Shown here: in pieces, positions 51,925 to 64,000 of the stretch
Position numbering within the stretch: position 1 is the first letter of the stretch
Layout of the letters: the number at the start of each line of letters is the position of its first letter
Assembly: GCA_964020155.1 (NCBI GenBank)
Contig: OZ026560.1
Span: 4,369,259-4,433,258 of the forward strand
Source of the DNA: Chondrilla cf. caribensis
Taxonomy: Eukaryota; Porifera; Demospongiae; Chondrillida; Chondrillidae
Direction: 5' to 3'
DNA: 64,000 bases
The notes under the pieces: model-generated
The model's input: the letters and a program-made list of their open reading frames with translations, nothing else
Told to the model about the DNA's origin: nothing
Database searches by the model: none
Made by a program: the position numbers and the translations under genes

Positions 51925-52204
51925 CTTCCTGTAGGATTCCTTACCAAGTCATTGACAATAAACACGTCTTCGCCGCTTATACTGTAAGACAAAGACCCGA
52001 ATGTAAACGTGTGTGTCTCCTCTAGTAACGGTTGTCAGGGTGGGGAAGTGTTGAGCAGAAGTACGCTGGTAGGACACGCCCCTTCTCCTTATGGAGATCT
52101 TTCAGCTTATGAATACGTTGAATGTGGCTGTTATTCACAGCTGAAGGCCGGGTCTACGAGAGTTTATTTGTGTGGCCCCTGCGTACTCAGACAAACGGAG
52201 GAGA
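51925..52204. promoter_or_regulatory. Shared promoter of two diverging paralogues
   Basis: Only 280 bp separate the two ATGs, and both genes run outward. The two proteins are paralogues with matching exon order, so an inverted duplication of a gene is likely and both must be driven from this space. No TATA box is evident. Confidence 0.6.
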
Positions 52205-55088
<2,884 letters not shown>

Positions 55089-55771
55089 AATAGGCAGTGT
55101 AACCTGGAAATGGTGGAATTTATTTCACACGTACCCCTATAAGACTGTTGGTAGATAGTGATTATTTAAGAAATAATATAATATTTGTATATGTAATTCC
55201 AGAGGAATTAATGTTTTGTTTTGATGTGCCCTCACGAAGTATTGTGTTTGCTGTATATACTATAGGTATCTATGTATATACGTACTTCCGCAATGATCAT
55301 ATTCAGTGTTATATTAATTTTCAGAAAAAAATAATTATTTTATCAAATTAATTGACGAATTATAATAATATGCATGTCATTATCTAAGCATATTAATACA
55401 ATTCAATAAAAGTAATACAATTTAACAATGATGTTTTAATAAAATAGTACTCCTATATACATGTATATAGGCCTATATTCCTAAAACAAGTTGGGTTAAT
55501 TGGATACAACATACTGTCATATGTACCACTACACCATTGCAATGAGGTATTTCCAAAATATTACAATAATATATTTCATTGACATAATATTATGCATCAT
55601 AGCATCGCCATCCTAATATCAGCAGTACATTATTTATTTGTTAGTTATTTCATTTTTCAATGATATCAAATACTTCTTAAGTATAAATGTTCAGTATACA
55701 AACCTCACTATTGACTTATGTGCCTACGTACACTGTACCTATGTGGACTAATACTACCAGTTATACGACTG
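55089..55771. other. Convergent AT-rich 3' region
   Basis: Between the stops of paralogue B (+) and the LG-domain gene (-). Several AATAAA-like motifs; no exon supported. Confidence 0.5.
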
Positions 55772-56163
55772 CTAGGGAGTTGTTCCAAGGTTGACGTTGT
55801 TGAGCTCCAACTCTGGATCAGTTGGCAGAGGAGGGTACAGGGTCCCGACAAAGAATGGAGGAAGACGCATGGGGGAGACCTCAATCGGCTTCAGGAACAG
55901 GAACAAGTCAAGATCTTCAATCTCCACATCATCTGTTACAGGAACACAGGGAACAGAAATGAAGGCATTCATGTGCAAATGTAATTTCAAGGAAAACACA
56001 CACAAACACACACAAACACACACAAACACACACACGCACACACACACACACAACACACACACACACAACACACACACACGCACGCACACACACACACACA
56101 AACACACGCACGCACACGCAAACATACACAAACACACGCACACACGCACACACACACATACAC

Positions 56164-56213
<50 letters not shown>

Positions 56214-58548
56214 CGCACACACATGCACACACACACACACGCACACACACACGTACTTGGAATTCCTCCAATATACAAGTGATCGTTGGTACTGACAGAT
56301 ACTCCAAGAGTAACCGTAGAATGGCACATGGTCCCTTCACAGAACACAATCCCCACCAACTCTTCATCAGGTGTAACAGTAAGGTTGCTCAGCAACCCAC
56401 ACCCACTAGAAGACTCCTCCTCCAACAACAACACACCCTCAGTACCACTACTGACTGCAGATAACTGAAATGAAAGAACATGTTCACGTGAACTATATCT
56501 CTCCCAAAATCTCAGTTCACATTGTTAGTTTTCATATTAACACAGTACTATTATATTGCCACTCTGTAAAGTAAATGTGCCTTATACTGAAAAATAAAAA
56601 ATGTACCTCATTTTCTTCTTTTAGTATTTTGTATAATACACAGTAAATACTTCATTTTGAGTCATGAGGTACACTTACTGCTCCTGCTCGGTAACCAATG
56701 GCAACCTTGACTTTGAAGCTGCCGTCGTCCATTTTTTCTAAAATGGCTGCCAGAAGACCATCCTTTCTGATGGCTTTGAATGTGAAGGAGACCTCTCTAC
56801 TTGCATTAGAAACAGCTAATATGGGAGAAAGGAGCACATATGAATGAGAAAAGAGCACACATTACCCTTTGATCTGCCCACATATCATACTGAATACACC
56901 CAGATATCCGGGCAAGTTCCCAAAGCCAACTTATGAATTGGGTCTGGGTACTGAAACTACACATAATCTCACACGCTCACCAATATAAGCTGCTCCATTG
57001 AAGTAGTATCCGGGAGTTGCATCATCAAAACATGGCTGCCCCGTGTGAAGGTTACTGTATTGGGAATATGAGCATGTGGTATGGTAATTGAAAGCAAGTG
57101 GAGGGATAGCTACCACTCACCTGTGAGGGACACCGGATATAGAAAAGTCTCCAAGGCAGCCAATGAAACTATCCAATGGTTCCTGAAGGAAACCAGAGAG
57201 GAATACAGTACGAGTGACCCAGTAGCCTATAATGACAAAACTTACACGCACGCACGCACGCACACACACACACACACAAACAAACAAAAAAACATACCCC
57301 CATTGCATTCTCCATAGCAGTGGCTTTACCAAATACCATTGGCCAGTTCGGATGGAAGTACTCTCTCCTCGCAACCATCACAGCTGGCATTCCATTGAAG
57401 GAACAAGTGAACACATCGTCCAATCCAGAACAAGATAACTCCTTCAAAATATAACAACACCAAAGAATATGGTACAATCATATAACATGCAATGTGTACA
57501 TATAAATGCACAAAGGGAACTTTCATAATCTCACACTTTCGAGGTAACGAGTAATTTAAGCTCAAACCTCCTGGGCCACCATCACCTGCACATGAATTTC
57601 TTGGGTAGTCTCTTTCGAGCCTAAAGAACCTTTGTTGATGATATCATGTTTGCTGAAGCCCTTATCCTCGAAAATTTTAGCCCAATTTGTAATTTTCAGC
57701 ATTAGAATTGGCAATCTTTTTCATGCAATACAAATCGTAATATACATAGTTTTTTCACTGCAATGTACACTCAGGGACACATAAAATACAGTGTAACCTC
57801 TATTAAAGGACATCATAGAAAACACCTCCCTACAAAGTACCCTTTCTAAGGCAGCAATAGTAGACTTCCCTATAGTACTAATACATTTTACCTCTGTAAA
57901 GTAGACAACCTCTCTACAGTGGACAAATTAGCTGGTCCCAATGTGTCCTTTATAAAGAGGTTTTGTCACTGAGTGCCACTCATCGTCAGTCGAAATGACC
58001 ATAAGACGAGACCAAAATCAACACATCAGCCGAACTCACAACATTCACGTTTTCTGTAACACTACTTTTGAGGACCATTTCTTGTACATCACTCTTCCTC
58101 CTCACGGCCATCACCAGGTTGTGGTCAGCGTTCAGCACAACAGACACGATTTCATCATATTTAGATGTCAACGAGAAGATGTGACGATAGCCATCACTAC
58201 TAGTGGTCTGATCGTGTCCACTGGTGATACTGGCAATTTCCCGATCATCGTAGAATGTGATGTTGAAGGTGATGACGAAGTTTCTGCAGACAACACAAAA
58301 TAAACAAGCAATTTGAGTTGATAAGCTTGTGATGCTGCGACCCCCGTACTAAATTACTCAGGCACTCTATTGGATTTAGAAGAACCTTTGCCGAATATAT
58401 GTCATTTAGTGAAGCCCTTGAGCTCAAATTCTAGCCTAATTCCTAATTCTCAGTGTTTTGAAAGTGGCCATCTGTCTTCGCGCAATATAATTTATACACA
58501 AATTCACTAGTTGTAAAGGTGCTGACATTAGAGGATAGCAGTAAGCCG

Positions 58549-58607
<59 letters not shown>

Positions 58608-58620
58608 ACACACACGCACA

Positions 58621-58670
<50 letters not shown>

Positions 58671-59019
58671 CTCTCAAGAAGAGGTATGATACTACTTGTT
58701 GTCAAGGAAGTGCTCCTCCGGAATCCCCCCAATGAGAAGGGAGCCATCTTGACGTCCTCAGCTGGGACACAGTAGTCCTCCACCACCTCAAGCAGCACAG
58801 GATAGGGTTCCTCTGGTCTATGTTTCTCCAGCACTGGACACTCGTAGAATGTAACACCTACGATGTCTGAAAGGCCTGGGAGTGTTTCGTTGCTTTGAGC
58901 CGGTTGCTGGGAGGATATTGTATTGGTGAAAGCATCGAACGGACTGGAGGGAATGAGAGAATTGATAAAGTGTAGATAGTTCAACAGTCTTAACTAACAC
59001 AGTCACAAACACACATATG

Positions 59020-59085
<66 letters not shown>

Positions 59086-59112
59086 CACACGCACGCATAT
59101 ACACACGGACAT

Positions 59113-59163
<51 letters not shown>

Positions 59164-62010
59164 GGCCTTTACTATAAAATCCACAAACATAGACTTAATT
59201 CCTCTACACTCCTTTAACTTGCATGTCATCAGCTCAATACCACTCACTTCTCTTGTACAATGAAGTCCTTAATACACCCACTGAAGTTGTCAGTCTGCAC
59301 AGACGGGGACCCTCCAAGCGTCAGTCCACTGATCATGAAGCTCACATCTGATTGGTGGACCCTCCAGCCCTCCAGCCCGGCAACTTCCTGCTCCAGTTTG
59401 TTGTCAACAAATAATTTGAACACCGGCCTAGAGACAGAGAGATCGAAACAACAACACATCAATAATATAAGTAAACATGCCATCAAAACAACAACATTAT
59501 TAATACAAGTAAACATGTCATCAAAACAACAACACATCAATAATATAAGTAAACATGCCATCAAAACAACAACACATTAATATTACAAGTTAACATACCA
59601 TCAAAACAACAACAGATCAACAATATAAGTAAACATGCCATCAAAACAACAACACATCAATATTACAAGTAAACATGCCATCAAAACAACAACACATCAA
59701 TAATACAAGTAAACATGCCATCAAAACAACAACACATCAATAATACAAGTAAACAACATGAGGAATTTTTCGGTGGTGTCACACAGTAAATTCGAAAATC
59801 ACATTAACCAATGCAGAAAGGTATGAAATAATGGTAGAAAGCAATCCAAAACAACACAAAATACAAATAAACACCAATGCAATCTTAACTATAACACTTG
59901 CTAAAAGGACTAAACTAAAAGATAAACAAGCACATTGTAAACAACAAATACGTTCGCACTCACTCTCTGGATGTGAAGGAGACATAAATGAAGACGGAAT
60001 GCCACTGGTTGGCTTCCACCACTGGAGCACTGGACGACATGGTAAATACCTCTCCGGAGTGGGTGAGGTTCACCTTCACAACTCTGTCCTCAAAGAACAG
60101 GAGAAGACCGCTAGTTTTACTCTGCAAAAGAACAGGAAGGGAAAGGGAATAACGTGACATCAAGAAGGTAGCGGAGGATGGGATAATGGACAAAGACTAC
60201 AATCAGAATAATGTCAAAGAATCAAAGGATCAACTGGGACCCTGCTGAGTGTCACTTCTTATGGTTAACTTGGAATGGGACCATGCAAAGTGTTGCTATT
60301 GACAGTCAACTTAGAATGGGACCTGCTGAGTGTCACTTCTTACAGTTCACTTGGAATGGGACCATGTAAAGTGTTGCTATTGACAGTCAACTTAGAATGG
60401 GACCCTGATAAGTGTCACTTCTTACAGTTCACTTGGAATGGGACCATGTAAAGTGTTGCTATTGACAGTCAACTTAGAATGGGAACCTCCTAAGTACCAC
60501 CCCACACAATTGAGACATGCTGCACTTCACAGCGGATATTTTACACACACAACCAAACGAACAGTCACTTTGCGAACAGCCTACTCACTTCAGCATGGAA
60601 GAGGACCCCACCCTGTGGCCTGTCTGTTCGGAACAACAGCGCATACGAGTCAACAAACATGGAAGGTCTGTACTCCTGAATGTCAATGAGTCCTTGGAGT
60701 CTGACGTCCTTGAAGGTGAGGTAGGATTGTCCGGTAAAACCCACTTCGTCCACGAAGGGCTGCGGTTGTATAAAAGGAGGGAAATTGGAAATGGGAATGC
60801 AGAGTGAGAATGGAAATGTGGTGTAAGATGGAAAATGTAAATTGATAAATAGGACAACAATAAAGGGTAACCATGGTGTGAAGTGGGAGCAGGGACGGGA
60901 ATGGAAATGAAGATGAAGATTGGAATGGAAATGATCGATCAAGTGAATCTGATTGGAACAAGCACAAAAATTAACGGGGATTACATATAGAATTGGAATC
61001 CACATACACAGGTATCAGCAATAGAGAGATAGGGAATTTGAATTGGGACCTACACAAATATCATTGGGGACAGCCCAATTAAATCAGGTATCATTCACCA
61101 CACAAGTTGAACAACCATCAGGTCTCACCTGCTTGATGAACGTACGCGACACGCCATGCTGATGGTCCGAGTTGATGTAGTACTCCCTGAAGGTGTTGAT
61201 GGAGGTCACAAAGATGTCCTGGCTGTTGGTATCAGAGGGCTCCTTCAGACCGACAGAGATAGAACCCTTGAAGGAGGTCTTCACCTTGGGAACGTATGCC
61301 ACTCTGAAGTAGGAATGAGAGAACGTTGACAGAGGAGAGTTAAGCAAGTGAATCTGACTGAGTGCAAGAAGAAACGTTGACAGCAGTGTATATGTGTGGT
61401 ACACACACATACAAGAGTTGCAGGATACACACGTGGACATGTAACATACACACATGCACATGTAACATAATATACACATGCACATGTAACATACAAACAT
61501 GCACATGCACATGTAACATACACACATACACATGTAACATACACACATGCACATGTAACATACAAACATGTACATGCACATGTAACATACAAACATGCAC
61601 ATGTAACATACAAACATGCACATGCACATGTAACATACACACATGCACATGCACATGCAACATACACACATACACATGCACATGTAACATACAAACATAC
61701 ACATGCACATGTAACATACAAACATACACATGCACATGCAACACTGTGTGCGCACTTGGTTAATGAGACGCGAACAACTCACTCTTCTCCATTCTTCTTC
61801 CTCAAATTGTCAGCAATGTCCTCCACATACCCTCCAAACCACACCTGGGTGTCCGTGGTCTCTCTAAAGTAGTTCTTCATTGTGAACGCAGTTGGGGAGA
61901 GATCCGGTGCAATAATGTTGATGAGATAACCAGAAGCGATCTTGTACTGTTGGACAACGAGCTGTAAATTCCTGAAATGATGATACAAGAGTTGCAGTGG
62001 AACCTCTCCA

Positions 62011-62055
<45 letters not shown>

Positions 62056-63947
62056 GTGCACATGTACATGCACACATGTGTGGCTGCAGCAAGATTGGAG
62101 TAGACAGCATAATGTGTAGGTATCTGTACACAGGTGTGGATGGGAGTGTGTATAATTGTCTTGGTGCACCTGTCCCATTTCATCTGCCAAAACTCACTGT
62201 CTGGTGAGATGGAAATGAAGCGTTCCGTTTTTCTTTTGAGAGAAGTCCACAATCTGTAGCATAACCACGCCGTTGGTCAAGCTGACTTCAAGAGACATCT
62301 GAAGGGAGTTGAAATAGCACACACAGTAAAGTCATGTTGATCTGCAGTAATTCATGTTGAAATCGTTGGCAGACAAAGGAACCTGGTGGATTATCGGCAT
62401 CGGTATTATGTATGCGAATGAACTCGTGCTGGAAATGATGGATGATGAAAGGTTTGGTGAACACAGTGATGGCTGGGTTAGGAAAATTCACCAAACATAT
62501 TCTATATTATCGTCAGTATGTCTAGTATACTCAGTTAGCAAACTCAGTATACTCAGTCAGTAAACTCAGTATATTCAGTCAGTAAACTCACCCCCTCTGA
62601 AGGTTCATATTATAGTCAGTATGCTTAGCATACTCAGTCAGCAACTCAGTATACTCAGTCAGCAAACTCAGTATACTCAGTCAGTAAATTCAGTATACTC
62701 AGTCAGTAAACTCACCCTCTCTGAAGGTTCATACATGAAGACTATCAGTCCATCAAGACTCCGAGCTGATATGGAGAAGACAAGTTCGGAGTTGCCCCCG
62801 CCTGTGGTCCTTATCAAGCGGTTGACTCCTCCCCCCAGCCTCTCCGTGTACAGGTAACCGGATCCATCAAATGAGAGCAGTTCAGACTCGGATATATCCT
62901 TGGTCACCAGCGTGTTTCTGAGACAAAATGTGAGAGAATCAAGATTACTACAAATGGACAGACAGAATGACAGACAGCAAGACAAACAGGTAGACAGACA
63001 AATGGGTAGGTACACAGGTAGACAGGTAGACAGACGAAGGCAGACATTCAGACAAACACACAGGCAAGAAGGTGGGCGGACAAACTGGTTGGCAGACAGA
63101 TAGACAAACAGAGAAACAGAATGTCTGTTCCCTACCCTTTCTTTCTGTTATTGGTGTACAGCCAGAACTGCGTTGGCGAGCTGTCACGTATGTTCCAGAC
63201 ACTCCACTCCTTGCGATTGTACATTAGAAGGTTGATGTTCCCACTGTAGCTCTCATACCCATCAACACTATCATAAATCTACAACAGAGAGAGAAATGTA
63301 GGGGGGGTGGAGGGAGGGTAGAGGGAGGGTAGAGAGAGGATGGAGTGAGGATGGAGGGAGGCGAGGGAGCCCCACACACAAACACTGTCACTAATTCCCC
63401 ATCTTCTAACCTTCACATCTCCAGGCTGTCCTCCGATGTAATAAACAGTCCTTGGTGAGGGAATAAACAGGAGTTGTCCTTCTTGTTCACTTGTTGTTGA
63501 CATCTTGGAAGCACCATTATCACCACCTCTACGTCTGACTAGCCTCAACTGATTGCCAATCCTGTGCATGCGGCACGACATCAGAATATTAATGACAACA
63601 CAAAGGGGTATTCCCTTACACTACATCAAATTACCTCATGATTTGTACGTGGTTGGGAACTACATCCAGCAGCTGTCCCCTCGGGTGGTTCAGCATCCCT
63701 TCACCAGATGTCACACACTCCCTACCTCCCTCGCACATCTTCAGCTTGTAATGAAGGGTCAGCTGTTGTCGTGAAGCTGTCAAGGCAATAAACGTCTCCT
63801 ATTCACCAAAACAAGAGATAAGGCTAATAAATATTTAATGTAATTCTATTATTGTTGTTGGCTTGTTTTTGCTGTTGTTGATGTTTCCAATGCAATATAC
63901 ACACATACCTCCTTCATCTCTCTGGTATAGTTGAGATCGTCCTTTTT
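55772..63947 (-). CDS. Laminin alpha-like protein, C-terminal LG domains (5' part outside window)
   Basis: About 18 exons on -. Worked out: 63909-63947, 63635-63798, 63411-63561, 63136-63278, 62716-62917, 62198-62298, 61783-61971, 61129-61303, 60589-60759; then approximately 59965-60121, 59250-59429, 58670-58946, 58040-58285, 57297-57441, 57121-57182, 56981-57054, 56679-56815, 56257-56464; last 55772-55932. Signatures of successive LG domains: [10 protein letters not shown] and GNINLLMYN (LG1); [32 protein letters not shown] (LG2); [27 protein letters not shown] (LG3); [12 protein letters not shown] (LG4); [12 protein letters not shown] and HLYIGGIPS (LG5). Known role: laminin LG domains bind integrins, dystroglycan and heparan sulfate in basement membrane. 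The last domain ends without the usual Cys ([16 protein letters not shown]). Agrin or perlecan-like identity is less likely, because I see no EGF modules between LGs. Confidence 0.75.
55997..56253. repeat. CA-rich microsatellite with GCAC variants
   Basis: Adjoins the exon at 56257 on its donor side (sense GTACGTGTGTG), in the last intron of the LG gene. Confidence 0.88.
57570..57745 (+). repeat. Dispersed repeat family B, copy 3
   Basis: Contains CTTGGGTAGTCTCTTTCGAG, AAAGAACCTTTGTTGATGAT and TAGCCCAATTTGTAATTTTC, similar to copies at 8985 (-), 23150 and 58325. Confidence 0.5.
58325..58485 (+). repeat. Dispersed repeat family B, copy 4
   Basis: Contains GCGACCCCCGTACTAAATTA, AGAAGAACCTTTGCCGAATA and TAGCCTAATTCCTAATTCTC. 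Two copies lie within 1 kb in the LG gene. Confidence 0.55.
58552..58670. repeat. CA microsatellite at an LG-gene donor
   Basis: On the sense (-) strand the donor is followed by GTGAGTGTGTG and the GT tract. Confidence 0.9.
59455..59760. repeat. 40-bp minisatellite
   Basis: Seven to eight units of AACATGCCATCAAAACAACA plus ACACATCAATAATACAAGTA in an LG-gene intron. Confidence 0.9.
60236..60490. repeat. About 80-bp tandem repeat (three to four copies)
   Basis: Units join GTTGCTATTGACAGTCAACT and GAGTGTCACTTCTTACAGTT, each followed by TTGGAATGGGACC or TTAGAATGGGACC. Confidence 0.8.
61425..61745. repeat. ACATGCACATGTAACATAC-type minisatellite
   Basis: Variable 18-28-bp units with self-complementary TGCACATGTAAC cores in an LG-gene intron. 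Confidence 0.88.
62516..62715. repeat. 21-bp minisatellite
   Basis: Units of AGTATACTCAGTCAGCAAACTC with changes, ending at the exon boundary at 62716. Confidence 0.88.
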
Positions 63948-64000
63948 CTGTGATAAAAGGGACACAGTTGATGCATTATCACAAGTGTATGAAGGGGAAA

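Overview
The window looks like nuclear DNA of an invertebrate animal, most likely a sponge or another early-branching metazoan. It has many small exons with GT-AG introns, metazoan-only families (Csk-type SH3-SH2-kinase genes, a laminin-type LG-domain gene, DRAM/TMEM150 membrane proteins), a PHD-finger non-LTR retrotransposon, and very many (TG/CA)n tracts and minisatellites. The species call is inference. Exon structures were built by hand from splice signals, reading phase and recalled family conservation; no alignment was run.

1-31.1 kb, + strand: a tandem, partly wrecked cluster of four Csk-related genes interleaved with UBE2U-like E2 genes. Copy 1 (38-4590, start outside the window) is a kinase-like domain with about 112 hexapeptide repeats as a tail. 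Copy 2 (6382/6696-11747) is a full SH3-SH2-kinase gene. Copy 3 (17926-19120) keeps only the C-lobe. Copy 4 (20928-25531) encodes an intact TKL-type kinase, an SH3-exon remnant, SH2, and a Csk-like pseudokinase. In all four copies the DFG motif is NFY, HFY or NFF. A 5' UBE2U fragment (19410-19737) follows copy 3 and a full UBE2U-like gene (27490-31107) follows copy 4, so the ancestral duplicated unit was probably [TKL-SH2-Csk gene + UBE2U]. Its first copy was gutted, with a CR1/L2-like LINE (about 13.2-17.1 kb) and a tRNA-derived sequence now in the gap.

31.4-44.4 kb, - strand: two tandem DRAM/TMEM150-like genes (31431-33693 and 34998-37112), then a complete 18-exon PUM3/Puf6 gene (37424-44438). 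44.66-47.46 kb is a 206/182-bp satellite with a palindromic core.

47.7-55.1 kb: two diverging paralogous genes of unrecognised function (47712-51924 - and 52205-55088 +) share a 280-bp intergenic promoter. An antisense copy of one PUM3 exon sits in the last intron of the second.

55.8-64 kb, - strand: the 3' part of a laminin alpha-like gene encoding about five LG domains; its 5' part lies beyond the window.

The most unusual content is the Csk-family pseudokinase cluster with its kinase-pseudokinase fusion. Next are the LINE with ORF1 and ORF2 in one frame across a single UGA, and the habit of GT microsatellites starting at 5' splice sites.
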